64,000 bases of DNA from Halomonas maura (GCF_030409305.1 NZ_JAUFPQ010000012.1:186001-250000); one strand, 5' to 3'. Numbered from the stretch's first letter, positions 28,626 to 39,183 are shown. Made by a program: numbers and translations. Notes: generated by a model not told the origin, from the sequence alone.

Positions 28626-28654
28626 GGAGCGTTGCGACTTTTTGGAGACATGGA

Positions 28655-29119
28655 ATGAAACGCAGCAAGACGATGGAGCTGGGGGTCGGCCTGTTCATGC
28701 TGGCCGGGATCCTCGGCCTGATATTCCTCGGCCTGCGCGTCAGCGGCCTGAGCCTGGAGGCGCCCGGCGACAGCTTCCGTGTGGAGGCCAATTTCGCCAA
28801 TGTCGGCGGCCTCAAGCCGCGGGCCCGGGTGACCATGGCCGGCGTCACCGTGGGGCGGGTCGAGACCATCGAGCTCGATGCCGAGTGGTATGACGCCCGG
28901 GTGGTCATGGAGCTCGACGCCGACCTCGAGGGGGCGCTTCCCCAGGACAGCACGGCGGCGATCCTGACCTCGGGGCTGCTCGGCGAGCAGTACGTGGGCC
29001 TCTCCGTCGGCGGCGCCCCCGAAACGCTGGACGACGGGGATCGCATCCGCGATACCCAGTCGGCCCTGGTGCTGGAAGAACTCATCCAGCAGTTCGTGTC
29101 CAACATGGTCAAGGAGTGA
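28655..29119 (+). CDS. mlaD: Outer membrane lipid asymmetry substrate-binding protein MlaD
   Basis: MlaD is a membrane-anchored MCE-domain protein that forms a hexameric ring on MlaE. The 154-residue product starts MKRSKTMELGVGLFMLAGI, giving one membrane helix (about residues 8-28). The MCE domain (about 38-118) contains ANFANVGGLKPRARVTMAGV, and a C-terminal helix (LVLEELIQQFVSNMVKE) forms the central pore. GGAG lies nine bases before the ATG. Confidence 0.95.
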   Translation: MKRSKTMELGVGLFMLAGILGLIFLGLRVSGLSLEAPGDSFRVEANFANVGGLKPRARVTMAGVTVGRVETIELDAEWYDARVVMELDADLEGALPQDSTAAILTSGLLGEQYVGLSVGGAPETLDDGDRIRDTQSALVLEELIQQFVSNMVKE

Positions 29120-29124
29120 TGACA

Positions 29125-29784
29125 ATGACCCTGCCTTCCCTGTTCGCCCGGTGCCGTGCCGGGTTCCTCGTGCTGGTGTTGATGCTGGCCGCGCTCCCGG
29201 CGCTGGCCCAGGGGGCGATCTCGCCGGATCAGTTGATCCGGGACAGCGTCACCGACCTGATGTCGCGCATCGAGGGGCGCGAGGGCTATTTCGCCGAGCA
29301 CACCGATGAGCTCGAGGCCATCGTCGACGACAGCCTCGCCGACATCGCCGATTTCCGCTACATCGGGGCCAGCGTGATGGGGCGTTACTTTCGCAATGCC
29401 ACCCCCGAGCAGCGCTCGCGCTTCGCCGAGACCTTCCGCCAGACCCTCATCGACACCTATGCCAAGGGCCTGGTGACCTTCGACTACCGCGAGATTCGGG
29501 TTCTCGACGACCAGGACGCCGGCCGCTACGAGGACCAGGCCAGCGTGGCCATGGAAGTGGTCGCCGTCGACGGCACCGTCTATCCCGTCAGCTACACCCT
29601 GCGCCTGGACGACGAGCGGTGGCAGGTGGTCAACGTGATCGTCAATGGCATCAACCTCGGGCTGACCTTCCGCAACCAGTTCGATGAGGCCATGCGCGCG
29701 CAGAACCGCGACTATGATGCCGTGATCCAGGGCTGGGCCCCGGAGCTGGAGGTCGAGGAGCTGGAGCAGGGCGGCCAGGGATGA
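29125..29784 (+). CDS. mlaC: Periplasmic phospholipid-binding protein MlaC
   Basis: MlaC shuttles phospholipid through the periplasm between MlaA-OmpC and MlaFEDB. The 219-residue product has a signal peptide (residues about 1-30, ending ALPALAQG) and the Tol_Tol_Ttg2 domain with YFRNATPEQRSRFAETFRQTL, YAKGLVTFDYR and VIVNGINLGLTFRNQFDEAM. Of three closely spaced start codons, the ATG at 29125 is eight bases after AAGGAG and is preferred. Its stop overlaps the mlaB start. Confidence 0.95.
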   Translation: MTLPSLFARCRAGFLVLVLMLAALPALAQGAISPDQLIRDSVTDLMSRIEGREGYFAEHTDELEAIVDDSLADIADFRYIGASVMGRYFRNATPEQRSRFAETFRQTLIDTYAKGLVTFDYREIRVLDDQDAGRYEDQASVAMEVVAVDGTVYPVSYTLRLDDERWQVVNVIVNGINLGLTFRNQFDEAMRAQNRDYDAVIQGWAPELEVEELEQGGQG

Positions 29785-30128
29785 GCGTGTTGCTCGAGAA
29801 TGGCGACAACCGTCTCGAGGCGAACGCGGCCACCCTGGCGGTGACCGGTCAGGTGGACTTCGACGGGGCGACGGCCCTGGCCGCGGCCGGCCGCGCCTGG
29901 CTCGCCGACCGCCCCGGGGGCACCCCGGTGACCTTCGACCTGCGCGGCGTCGACCGCGTCAGCAGCGCGGCGATCAGCGTGATGCTGGAATGGACCCGCC
30001 AGGTCCGGGCCAGGGGGCTCGAGCTCGAGGTGGTGCGCCTGTCGCGCCCCCTGGCCCGGCTCACCCAGGTGGCGGGGCTCGACACCCTGCTGCCCGTGGA
30101 GTCCCCCAGCGGTGCGGTGGAGGCCTGA
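29781..30128 (+). CDS. mlaB: STAS-domain phospholipid transport protein MlaB
   Basis: MlaB is a cytoplasmic STAS-domain protein that binds MlaF and stabilises the transporter. The 115-residue product shows the STAS pattern: a beta strand FDLRGVDRVSSAAISVMLEW (about residues 51-70), carrying the conserved serine, then the helix and the closing LEVVRLSRPLARLTQVAGLD. The ATG overlaps the mlaC stop by four bases. Confidence 0.9.
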   Translation: MSVLLENGDNRLEANAATLAVTGQVDFDGATALAAAGRAWLADRPGGTPVTFDLRGVDRVSSAAISVMLEWTRQVRARGLELEVVRLSRPLARLTQVAGLDTLLPVESPSGAVEA

Positions 30129-30144
30129 GGGGTAAGGGGGCCTC

Positions 30145-30172
30145 GCCCCTGACCCCTTGCCCCTGACTCCTT
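30145..30172 (+). repeat. Two-copy 14-base direct repeat after mlaB
   Basis: GCCCCTGACCCCTT and GCCCCTGACTCCTT follow one another directly, then a C-run. On the opposite strand the same stretch reads as heptads of the type AGGGGNN. It lies in the 181-base spacer between mlaB and ibaG, which shows no other gene. Confidence 0.6.
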
Positions 30173-30309
30173 GTCCCCCCCCCTCCTTCATCGACGCGCC
30201 CGTCGCCAAGCGCGCCGCTTTTCTTTACCATGGCGTCTCCAGTTGTCCCGCCAGACGGCGCCTGCCGCCGCTGGCGCATTCACCGATCCAACACACAAGC
30301 GAGGGTTCG

Positions 30310-31840
<1,531 letters not shown>

Positions 31841-31859
31841 GCCGACAACAGGCGAGACC

Positions 31860-32513
31860 ATGAGCAAGCAACTGATTCTGGCCCTCTCCAAGGGCCGCAT
31901 TCTCGACGAGACCCTGCCGCTGCTGGCCGAGGCGGGCATCACCCCCGCCGAGGACCTGGGCGCCAGTCGCAAGCTGCTGTTCGACACCAACCTGCCGGAC
32001 GTCAAGCTGGTGGTCATCCGCGCCACGGATGTGCCCACCTATGTCCAGCTCGGCGCCGCCGACGTCGGTGTGGCCGGCAAGGACGTGCTGCTGGAGCATG
32101 GCGCGGAGGGGCTCTACGAGCCGCTGGACCTGGAGATCGCCCGCTGCAAGCTGATGACCGCGGGCATCACCGGCGCCGAGCCGGCCCGGGCGCGGCGCCG
32201 GGTGGCCACCAAGTTCGTCAACGTGGCCAAGCGCTACTATGCCGAGCAGGGCATCCAGGCCGAGGTGATCAAGCTGTATGGCGCCATGGAGCTGGCCCCC
32301 TTGATGAACCTGGCCGACGAGATCGTCGATATCGTCGACACCGGCAACACCCTGCGGGCCAACGGCATGGAGCCCCGCGAGCTGATCGCCCCGATCAGCA
32401 CCCGGCTGGTGGTCAACAAGGCCGCGATGACCATGAAGCACGCGCGCCTCAAGCCGCTGCTCCATCGCCTGCGCGAGGCCGTGGAAGGCCGCCGCAGCGA
32501 GGCCACCGCCTAG
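31860..32513 (+). CDS. hisG: ATP phosphoribosyltransferase HisG, short form
   Basis: HisG condenses ATP with PRPP, the first and feedback-controlled step of histidine synthesis. The 217-residue protein is the short form, lacking the C-terminal ACT-like regulatory domain, so it needs the HisZ subunit, which is not in the window. The PRPP-binding [16 protein letters not shown] motif and the N-terminal [16 protein letters not shown] are visible. It follows murA by 19 bases. Confidence 0.95.
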   Translation: MSKQLILALSKGRILDETLPLLAEAGITPAEDLGASRKLLFDTNLPDVKLVVIRATDVPTYVQLGAADVGVAGKDVLLEHGAEGLYEPLDLEIARCKLMTAGITGAEPARARRRVATKFVNVAKRYYAEQGIQAEVIKLYGAMELAPLMNLADEIVDIVDTGNTLRANGMEPRELIAPISTRLVVNKAAMTMKHARLKPLLHRLREAVEGRRSEATA

Positions 32514-32558
32514 CGGCGGGCGGACCGGCATCGATTCCATCCCTTGCGAGAGGACCCT

Positions 32559-33887
32559 ATGGCCATGACTGACTCTTCTGCCGCCGGCATCGAGCTCGCC
32601 AGGCTCGCCACCGCGGACGCCGACTTCGTCGCCCGCCTCGATGCCCTGCTAGCCTGGGAAGGCGTCTCCAGCGGCGAGGTCCAGGGACGCGTCGACGAGA
32701 TCCTGGCCGCGGTGAAGGCCCGCGGCGACGCCGCCCTGATCGAGTACAGCAACCGCTTCGACCGCCTCTCGGTGGCGAGCATGGTGGAGTTGACCCTGGG
32801 GCCGGCGCGCCTGCGCGAGGCCTTCGAGGGCCTGCCCGAGGCCCAGCGCCAGGCGCTGTCCACCGCCGCCGAGCGGGTGCGCCGCTACCACGAGCACCAG
32901 AAGCCCGAGTCCTGGCAGTACACCGAGGCCGACGGCACCGTGCTCGGCCAGCAGGTCACGCCCCTGGACCGGGCCGGCATCTATGTGCCCGGCGGCAAGG
33001 CCGCCTATCCGTCCTCGGTGCTGATGAACGCCCTGCCGGCCCACGTGGCCGGGGTGCGCGAGATCGTCATGGTCGTGCCGACCCCCGATGGCGTGCTCAA
33101 CGAGCTGGTGCTGGCCGCCGCCCACCTGGCCGGCGTCGATCATGTCTTCACCATCGGCGGGGCCCAGGCGGTGGCCGCCCTGGCCTATGGCACCGAGACG
33201 GTGCCGCGGGTCGACAAGATCGTCGGGCCCGGCAACATCTATGTGGCCACCGCCAAGCGGGCGGTGTTCGGCCAGGTGGGGATCGACATGATCGCCGGTC
33301 CCTCGGAGATCCTGGTCATCTCCGACGGCGGCACCGATCCCGACTGGCTGGCCATGGACCTGTTCTCCCAGGCCGAGCATGACGAGGACGCCCAGGCGAT
33401 CCTGGTGAGCTGGGACGCCGACCACCTGGCGGCGGTCGCCGAGGCGATGGCTCGGGCGCTGCCGACCATGGAGCGCGAGGGCATGATCCGTGCCTCGCTG
33501 GCCGCGCGCGGCGCGCTGATCCACTGCCGCGACCGCGACGAGGCGCTCGAGCTGATCAACCGCATTGCCCCGGAGCACTTGGAGCTCTCGGTGGCCGACC
33601 CCGAGGTCTGGTTGCCCGAGGTGCGGCATGCCGGGGCCGTCTTCATGGGCCGCTATACCGCCGAGGCCCTGGGCGACTACTGTGCCGGCCCCAACCATGT
33701 GCTGCCGACCTCCGGCACGGCCCGCTTCTCCTCACCGCTCGGCGTCTACGACTTCCAGAAGCGTTCCTCGCTGATCCAGTGCTCGGCCGAGGGGGCCTCC
33801 ACCCTGGGCGCCACCGCCTCGGTGCTGGCCCGGGGCGAGTCGCTGACCGCCCACGCCCGCAGCGCGGAGTACCGTATCCGCGACTGA
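32559..33887 (+). CDS. hisD: Histidinol dehydrogenase HisD
   Basis: HisD oxidises histidinol to histidine in two NAD-linked steps using zinc. The 442-residue product contains the signature region [15 protein letters not shown], the catalytic IAPEHLEL and, near the C-terminus, [19 protein letters not shown]. The ATG at 32559 follows GAGAGGA closely; a second ATG two codons on is possible. In Pseudomonas hisC follows hisD, whereas here transcription ends at a strong hairpin and the next gene is convergent. Confidence 0.96.
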   Translation: MAMTDSSAAGIELARLATADADFVARLDALLAWEGVSSGEVQGRVDEILAAVKARGDAALIEYSNRFDRLSVASMVELTLGPARLREAFEGLPEAQRQALSTAAERVRRYHEHQKPESWQYTEADGTVLGQQVTPLDRAGIYVPGGKAAYPSSVLMNALPAHVAGVREIVMVVPTPDGVLNELVLAAAHLAGVDHVFTIGGAQAVAALAYGTETVPRVDKIVGPGNIYVATAKRAVFGQVGIDMIAGPSEILVISDGGTDPDWLAMDLFSQAEHDEDAQAILVSWDADHLAAVAEAMARALPTMEREGMIRASLAARGALIHCRDRDEALELINRIAPEHLELSVADPEVWLPEVRHAGAVFMGRYTAEALGDYCAGPNHVLPTSGTARFSSPLGVYDFQKRSSLIQCSAEGASTLGATASVLARGESLTAHARSAEYRIRD

Positions 33888-33908
33888 GCGATGCGGTTCT
33901 CGCGGCAT

Positions 33909-33943
33909 CGACCACGGCCCCGTCACCGACGGGGCCGTGGTCG
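33909..33943. terminator. Strong terminator between convergent hisD and algW
   Basis: A perfect 16-bp stem, CGACCACGGCCCCGTC with its complement GACGGGGCCGTGGTCG, encloses a three-base loop. It lies 22 bases after the hisD stop and 30 bases from the algW stop on the other strand, so it can serve both. T-runs are minimal. Confidence 0.7.
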
Positions 33944-33972
33944 TTCGAGGAGGGCGTGGGGCGGAGCTGCGC

Positions 33973-35226
33973 TCAGGGCGTCTCGGGGTTCTCGATGGAC
34001 AGCGGGCGCCGCGGGGTGGGGCGCTCGGCGACCTCCAGGGTCACCCGCATGGTCTCGCCGCCGCGCACCACCGTCACCGGCAGCTGGCTGCCCGGCGTCA
34101 CCGCGGCGATCTCGCTCATGGTCTGGCGGGGGTCGAGGATCGGCTGGCCGTTCACCTCGAGCAGCACGTCGCCGGCCTGCAGGCCGGCCTGGTCGGCGGG
34201 CCCCTCCGGCACCACGCCGGCGATGATCACGCCGGTGGGGGCCTCGAGGCCGAAGGAGGCGGCGAGTTCGGGATTGAGCTCCTGGGCCTCGACGCCCAAC
34301 CAGCCGCGGATCACCCGCCCCTGGGTGACGATCTCCTCGAGGATGTTGCGGGCCAGGTTGGTGGGAATGGCGAAACCGATGCCCTGGGAGCCGCCGGAGC
34401 GCGAGAAGATGGCGGTGTTGATGCCGACCAGGGCGCCCTCGGGATTGACCAGGGCGCCGCCGGAGTTGCCCGGATTGATGGCCGCATCGGTCTGGATGAA
34501 GTCCTCGTAGGCGTTGAGTCCCAGGTGGCTGCGTCCGGTGGCGCTGATGATGCCCATGGTCACGGTCTGCCCCACGCCGAAGGGATTGCCGATGGCCAGG
34601 GAGACATCGCCCACCGCCACCCGGGTGGAGTCGGTCAGCTCGATGACCGGCAGCTCGTCGAGGTCGATGCGCAGCACCGCCAGATCGCTCTCCGGGTCGG
34701 TGCCGATCACCTCGGCGAGGGTCTCGCGGCCGTCACGCAGGGCTACCTGGATCTGGTCGGCGCCGCTGATCACGTGATGGTTGGTCAGCACGTAGCCGTC
34801 ATCGCTGACGATGACCCCGGAGCCGAGGCTCGACAGCATGCGCTGCCGGCGGGGCATGTTGTCGCCATAGAACTGGCGGAAGAAGGGGTCCGACATCAGC
34901 GGATGGCCCTCCCGCTCGACCACCCGCGACGAATAGATGTTGACCACCGCCGGGGCGGCCCGCTCCACCGCCTCGGCATAGCTCGCCGGCCCCTGGTTGC
35001 GGGACATCGGCGCGGCCTCGCGCAGCTCGGGGGAGGGCCGCGAGACCGGCTCCGGCTCCGGCTCCGGCTCCGGTGCCGGGGCACGGGTCTGCTGCTCGGG
35101 GATCGGGGCGGGCGGGCTCGGCGGGACGGCCCGGCGCCCCAGCAGCTGCGGAAAGGCGTTGAGCAGCACGATGGCCACCAGCAGACCGATCAGGGCAGGC
35201 CAGAGGTAGGGGAGGGCGCGTCGCAT
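33973..35226 (-). CDS. algW: Periplasmic serine protease AlgW/DegS family
   Basis: AlgW/DegS senses misfolded outer-membrane proteins through its PDZ domain and starts cleavage of the anti-sigma factor RseA/MucA. The 417-residue protein has an N-terminal membrane anchor (residues about 9-26), a Pro-rich linker with a run of five Glu-Pro pairs (about 52-60), and a trypsin-like domain with His151 (TNHHVISG), Asp181 (ESDLAVL) and Ser255 (NPGNSGGAL). It has a single PDZ domain at the end (GVIIAGVVPEGPADQAGLQAGDVL). One PDZ plus an anchor separates it from DegP. The linker is longer than in most relatives. Confidence 0.93.
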   Translation of the reverse strand: MRRALPYLWPALIGLLVAIVLLNAFPQLLGRRAVPPSPPAPIPEQQTRAPAPEPEPEPEPVSRPSPELREAAPMSRNQGPASYAEAVERAAPAVVNIYSSRVVEREGHPLMSDPFFRQFYGDNMPRRQRMLSSLGSGVIVSDDGYVLTNHHVISGADQIQVALRDGRETLAEVIGTDPESDLAVLRIDLDELPVIELTDSTRVAVGDVSLAIGNPFGVGQTVTMGIISATGRSHLGLNAYEDFIQTDAAINPGNSGGALVNPEGALVGINTAIFSRSGGSQGIGFAIPTNLARNILEEIVTQGRVIRGWLGVEAQELNPELAASFGLEAPTGVIIAGVVPEGPADQAGLQAGDVLLEVNGQPILDPRQTMSEIAAVTPGSQLPVTVVRGGETMRVTLEVAERPTPRRPLSIENPETP

Positions 35227-35329
35227 GCGGCAGGGTTCCTTGTCGATGGTGCGTGGTCGCGAGGCGGGAGGGTGCCGGGTAGAATGAGCGAATTGTAACA
35301 TTGCATCCCCGAGCACGCCCGGAGGCGAC

Positions 35330-36091
35330 ATGACGACTTGCGACGAACTGCTGGCGGCCTGCGACCGGCTGCTGGTCCCCGAACGCTTCAAGGATTACAC
35401 CGTCAACGGCCTGCAGGTCGGTGGTCGCGAGCGCGTCGGCCGGGTGATGACCGGCGTCACGGCCTGTCAGGCCCTGCTCGACGAGGCGGTGGCCTGGCAG
35501 GCCGACCTGCTGCTGGTCCACCACGGTTACTTCTGGAAGAACGAGCCGGTCACTATCACCGGCATGAAGCGGCGTCGGCTGACCACCCTGCTGACCCATG
35601 GCATCGGCCTGCTGGCCTATCATCTGCCCCTGGATGCCCACGCGACGCTGGGCAACAATGCCACCCTGGCGCGTCGGCTGGACTTCGAGGTCGAGGGCTG
35701 TGTCGATGGCGAACCGGGCGAGGGGCTGCTCTGGAGGGGCGCGCCACCGGCACCGCTGAGCGCCCGCGAGCTGGCCGCCCACGTCGGCGCCCGCCTGGAG
35801 CGGGCGCCGCTGCTGGTGGAGGCCCCCGGTGTCGGCGAGGTGCGGCGCGTCGCCTGGTGCACCGGCGGCGCCCAGGACATGATTATCCAGGCCGCCGAGG
35901 CCGGCGCCGACGCCTTCATCTCCGGCGAGATCTCGGAACGGACCACCCATCTGGCCCGCGAGATGGGGATTCACTACCTCGCCGCGGGCCATCATGCCAC
36001 CGAACGCTACGGGGTCCAGGCGCTGGGGGGTTGGCTGGCCGAGACCTTCGCGATCGAGCATCGCTTCGTGGATATCGACAACCCGGCCTGA
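35330..36091 (+). CDS. Nif3-like dinuclear metal centre hexameric protein (YbgI family)
   Basis: This 253-residue protein is a member of the Nif3/DUF34 family, ring-shaped proteins with a dimetal site; proposed roles include GTP cyclohydrolase I type 2-like or metal-chaperone activity, none proven. Metal-ligand histidines are visible in LLLVHHGYFW (about residues 60-69), AYHLPLDAH and, near the end, AAGHHATERYG. GGAGG precedes the ATG. It is divergent from algW, as in Pseudomonas. Confidence 0.93.
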   Translation: MTTCDELLAACDRLLVPERFKDYTVNGLQVGGRERVGRVMTGVTACQALLDEAVAWQADLLLVHHGYFWKNEPVTITGMKRRRLTTLLTHGIGLLAYHLPLDAHATLGNNATLARRLDFEVEGCVDGEPGEGLLWRGAPPAPLSARELAAHVGARLERAPLLVEAPGVGEVRRVAWCTGGAQDMIIQAAEAGADAFISGEISERTTHLAREMGIHYLAAGHHATERYGVQALGGWLAETFAIEHRFVDIDNPA

Positions 36092-36130
36092 TGACGGCAC
36101 ACACTACGGCGCTGGCGGCGCCGTTGATGT

Positions 36131-36574
36131 TCAGTAGCGGGGCGGCTGGGGGGGGCTGGCCTCGCCGGGTTTCAGGCCGAAGTCCTCGGAGAGGGTGCCG
36201 CGATTGCCGTCGGCATAGTCGCGGGGGGCCGCCGGGGTGTCCTCGCCGTCTCCCGCCTCCGGCGGCGCGGCCGGCGTGAAGTCCGGCTTGCGTGGCGGGG
36301 TCGCGCCCAGGGTCGCGCTGGCGTCCACCATCTCCCGGTGCAGCGCCTGGCCGTCACGGTTCAGCGCCTCGGCGAGCGCGCCGACGCGCTCGAGGTGCTC
36401 GCCGAGGCCATCGCGCAGCTCGGCGAGCTGGCGGTCGCGTTCGGCAAGGCGCTGGCGGAGCCGCTGGACATTGCCGGCGCCGGCGTTGAGCAGGTGATAG
36501 CCCAGGGCGCCGATGCCCACGCCGGCCAGCAGGCAGGCGATGGCCAGCACCCAGTTGATATAGCTTTCTTCCAC
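36131..36574 (-). CDS. zapG: Cell division protein ZapG (YhcB, DUF1043)
   Basis: ZapG (YhcB) is a small bitopic inner-membrane protein that interacts with divisome and elongasome proteins and affects envelope growth. The 147-residue product starts from a GTG with GGAG six bases upstream. One membrane helix spans residues about 7-28 (NWVLAIACLLAGVGIGALGYHLL), followed by a coiled coil (about 35-85, LRQRLAERDRQLAELRDGL) and a disordered Pro/Asp-rich tail ending PPQPPRY. It lies opposite to zapE. Confidence 0.88.
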   Translation of the reverse strand: MEESYINWVLAIACLLAGVGIGALGYHLLNAGAGNVQRLRQRLAERDRQLAELRDGLGEHLERVGALAEALNRDGQALHREMVDASATLGATPPRKPDFTPAAPPEAGDGEDTPAAPRDYADGNRGTLSEDFGLKPGEASPPQPPRY

Positions 36575-36690
36575 GTCTGTCTCCCTGAGCTGTCGGACGG
36601 CCCGGCCGTCGGTCCGGTGCCGGTGGCCGGACGGAGCCGGCGGCCCATTATAGGGCCGAGGCCGTCGGCGCGGTCAACGGCCGGCCGGCG

Positions 36691-36719
36691 ATGCCAAGTG
36701 GCCTCGCGGTACGTATAAT
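36691..36719 (+). promoter_or_regulatory. Sigma-70 promoter of zapE
   Basis: A perfect TATAAT (36714-36719) lies 17 bases after ATGCCA (36691-36696, four of six matches to TTGACA). The expected transcript starts near 36726, which leaves a leader of about 30 bases to the chosen ATG and argues against the upstream start codons. Confidence 0.6.
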
Positions 36720-36756
36720 GCCGGTTTCGATGCCACCGAAGGACAGGTCGCCAGGT

Positions 36757-37947
36757 ATGCCGAAGAGCGAACGCCACAGGACGCCGAATGCCCCCGATGA
36801 CTCTCGACCGGCCGCGCCGCTGGCGCGCTACCGCGCCGACCTCGAGCGCGACGGCTTCCAGTATGACCCGGCCCAGGAGCGGGCCGTGGAGCATCTCCAG
36901 CGGCTCTTCGACGAACTGGTGGCCATGCCCCGCGAGCGGCCGCGGGCCGCGAGTCCGGGCAAGGGGCTGAAGTCGCGGGTGGCCGGGCTGTTCGGCCGGC
37001 GCGAGACCCCGGCCGAGCCGGCGATGCCGCCGGTGGCCGGGCTCTACTTCTGGGGCGGGGTAGGCCGCGGCAAGACCTACCTGGTCGATACCTTCTTCGA
37101 GGCGCTGCCCTTTCCCGAGAAGATGCGCACCCACTTCCACCGCTTCATGCAGCGGGTGCACAACGAGCTCGAGCACTACAAGGGCGAGCGCAACCCCCTG
37201 ATGCTGGTCGCCGACAAGTTCGCCGACGAGACCCGGGTGATCTGCTTCGACGAGTTCTTCGTCAAGGACATCACCGACGCGATGATCCTGGCCAACCTCC
37301 TCGAGGCGCTCTTCGCCCGCGGCGTGGTACTGGTGGCGACCTCCAACATCGTGCCCGGCGAGCTCTACAGTGACGGCCTGCAGCGGGCTCGTTTCCTGCC
37401 GGCCATCGACCTGCTCGAGCGTCACTGTGAGGTGGTCAACGTGGATTCGGGCATCGACTACCGGCTGCGCGCCCTGGAGCGCGCCGAGATCTTCCACTCG
37501 CCCCTCGACGCCGAGGCCGAGGCGGAGCTGGCGCGCAGCTTCCGCGAGATCGCCGGCTGCGAGGGCGAGGCGGGGGCGCCGATCGAGATCAATCACCGGG
37601 TGTTGCATACGCGTCGGCTCCACGACGACGTGGTGTGGTTCGAGTTCACCGAGCTCTGCGACGGGCCGCGCAGTCAGAACGACTACATCGAACTGGCCCG
37701 GGAATACCACAGCGTGCTGGTCTCCAACGTCACCCGCATGAGCGGTGCCAGCGACGACCAGGCGCGACGCTTCATCAACATGGTCGATGAGTTCTACGAC
37801 CGCGGGGTCAAGCTGCTGATGTCCGCCGAGGCGCCGGCCGAGGCGCTGTACCGCGATGGCCGGCTGGCGTTCGAGTTCCAGCGCACCCTGTCGCGGCTGC
37901 AGGAGATGCAGTCGCACGAGTACCTGGCGCTGCCGCACAAGCCCTGA
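36757..37947 (+). CDS. zapE: Cell division ATPase ZapE
   Basis: ZapE (YhcM, AFG1-type) is a P-loop ATPase that joins the Z-ring late in constriction and destabilises FtsZ polymers. The 396-residue product has Walker A GGVGRGKTYL (about residues 92-101), Walker B VICFDEFFV and sensor VATSNIVPGELY. A charged insert lies between the first helix and the P-loop (about 60-85). The ATG at 36757 is favoured by the promoter position; an ATG at 36730 is the alternative. Close to E. coli ZapE (375) in length. Confidence 0.93.
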   Translation: MPKSERHRTPNAPDDSRPAAPLARYRADLERDGFQYDPAQERAVEHLQRLFDELVAMPRERPRAASPGKGLKSRVAGLFGRRETPAEPAMPPVAGLYFWGGVGRGKTYLVDTFFEALPFPEKMRTHFHRFMQRVHNELEHYKGERNPLMLVADKFADETRVICFDEFFVKDITDAMILANLLEALFARGVVLVATSNIVPGELYSDGLQRARFLPAIDLLERHCEVVNVDSGIDYRLRALERAEIFHSPLDAEAEAELARSFREIAGCEGEAGAPIEINHRVLHTRRLHDDVVWFEFTELCDGPRSQNDYIELAREYHSVLVSNVTRMSGASDDQARRFINMVDEFYDRGVKLLMSAEAPAEALYRDGRLAFEFQRTLSRLQEMQSHEYLALPHKP

Positions 37948-37948
37948 C

Positions 37949-37969
37949 CCGGCCGGCGGCGCCGGCCGG
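37949..37969 (+). terminator. Hairpin directly after zapE
   Basis: CCGGCCGG (37949-37956) pairs with CCGGCCGG (37962-37969), starting two bases past the zapE stop codon. It lacks a T-run. A repeat with GCTGGAAGCACC follows to about 38015, resembling the spacers after tldD and pmbA. Confidence 0.4.
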
Positions 37970-38015
37970 AAGCTGAATGCGCGCCACTGCGCGGCCGAAG
38001 GCTGGAAGCACCCCC
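37970..38015. repeat. GC-rich spacer repeat copy after zapE
   Basis: The order GAAGCTG, GCGCC, CGCGGC, GCTGGAAG found after tldD recurs here with a few substitutions, ending in GCTGGAAGCACC, which is also present after pmbA. No gene is seen here. Confidence 0.5.
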
Positions 38016-38074
38016 TCGGCCTGGCTCCTGGAGGCGGCGCGCAGTTCTTCCGGCTTCCCGCTGGCGCGCCGCCA

Positions 38075-38104
38075 TTGCCTTGGCGGTGGCGGCTCGTGTA
38101 GAAT
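38075..38104 (+). promoter_or_regulatory. Promoter of rplM-rpsI
   Basis: TTGCCT (38075-38080) and TAGAAT (38099-38104) are separated by 18 bases. The leader to the rplM ATG would be about 104 bases, long enough for autogenous control by a ribosomal protein, though no specific fold was identified. Confidence 0.5.
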
Positions 38105-38214
38105 GCGCGCTCGCTCGACCGTTGTCGCCCGCGTGGCGGCAACCAAGAAGAATAGGGATGGTCCGAACCGCGCTGCCGGGAAAGGACCCAATACATCGAT
38201 TTGGTGATTCACCC

Positions 38215-38643
38215 ATGAAGACGTTCACTGCCAAACCGCAGTCCGTCCAGCGCGACTGGTACGTCGTCGACGCTGCGGACAAGACGCTCGGCCGTCTGGC
38301 CACCGAGATCGCTCGCCGCCTGCGTGGCAAGCACAAGCCGGAATACACCCCGCATGTCGATACCGGCGACTACATCGTCGTGATCAATGCCGAGAAGGTG
38401 AAGGTCACCGGCAACAAGGCCAGCGCCAAGAACTACTATCGCCACACCGGCTACCCGGGTGGTCTGCGTTCCATGAACTTCGAGAAGATGATCGCTCACG
38501 CCCCCGAGCGTGTCATCGAGTCCGCGGTCAAGGGCATGCTCCCGAAGGGCCCGCTGGGTCGTGCCATGTACTCCAAGCTCAAGGTCTACGCCGGCACCGA
38601 GCATCCGCACGCCGCCCAGCAGCCGCAAGAACTGAACATCTGA
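38215..38643 (+). CDS. rplM: 50S ribosomal protein L13
   Basis: L13 is an early-assembly 50S protein. The 142-residue product starts [20 protein letters not shown], includes [25 protein letters not shown], and ends in the usual [10 protein letters not shown]. Length equals E. coli L13. The more AT-balanced codons here, compared with the neighbours, fit high expression. It is co-transcribed with rpsI, 13 bases downstream. Confidence 0.98.
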   Translation: MKTFTAKPQSVQRDWYVVDAADKTLGRLATEIARRLRGKHKPEYTPHVDTGDYIVVINAEKVKVTGNKASAKNYYRHTGYPGGLRSMNFEKMIAHAPERVIESAVKGMLPKGPLGRAMYSKLKVYAGTEHPHAAQQPQELNI

Positions 38644-38656
38644 GGGAGTCTTCGCC

Positions 38657-39046
38657 ATGACACAGCAGTATTACGGTACCGGGCGCCGCAAGACCTCTAC
38701 CGCGCGCGTCTTCCTGAAGCCGGGCACCGGCAAGATCACCGTCAACAGCCGTGATCTCAACGAGTATTTCGGTCGCGTCACCGGTCGCATGGTGGTCCGT
38801 CAGCCCCTCGAGCTGACCGAGACGCTCGGCCAGTTCGACGTCTACGTCACCGTCAAGGGTGGCGGCGGCAGCGCCCAGGCCGGCGCCATCCGTCACGGCA
38901 TCACCCGTGCCCTGATGGAGTACAACGAGGACTTCCGCAAGCCGCTGCGGGAAGCCGGGTACGTCACTCGTGACGCCCGCGAGGTCGAGCGCAAGAAGAT
39001 CGGTCTGCGCAAGGCACGTCGCCGTCCGCAGTTCTCCAAGCGTTAA
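38657..39046 (+). CDS. rpsI: 30S ribosomal protein S9
   Basis: S9 sits in the 30S head, with a basic C-terminal tail that touches P-site tRNA. The 129-residue protein begins [19 protein letters not shown] and ends RRRPQFSKR, with the terminal Lys-Arg that contacts tRNA. It is followed 20 bases later by a strong terminator, so rplM-rpsI is a closed two-gene operon. Confidence 0.98.
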   Translation: MTQQYYGTGRRKTSTARVFLKPGTGKITVNSRDLNEYFGRVTGRMVVRQPLELTETLGQFDVYVTVKGGGGSAQAGAIRHGITRALMEYNEDFRKPLREAGYVTRDAREVERKKIGLRKARRRPQFSKR

Positions 39047-39065
39047 GACGGACGTCTATACGACG

Positions 39066-39102
39066 AAAAAACGCCCGGGTCCCAGACCTGGGCGTTTTTT
39101 TG
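39066..39102 (+). terminator. Rho-independent terminator of rplM-rpsI
   Basis: AAAAAACGCCCGGGT (39066-39080) pairs with ACCTGGGCGTTTTTTT (39086-39101) around CCCAG, with one G-T pair. The seven-T run makes it the clearest intrinsic terminator in the window. The A-run on the other arm could also allow use in reverse. Confidence 0.9.
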
Positions 39103-39183
39103 TTCTGGGTCAAGTATTTGCCGGCAAGTTTCGGCTGCAGGCCAGGGGCTTGTCCTTGTGCGGGGCGATCCGTTTTTTTACCA

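Noticed and set aside
30129..30309. A small gene between mlaB and ibaG
   Set aside because: The open frame there is the upstream extension of ibaG through low-complexity repeats and has no supporting start signal.
33973..35226. DegP-type periplasmic protease
   Set aside because: There is only one PDZ domain and an N-terminal membrane anchor instead of a cleaved signal and two PDZ domains.
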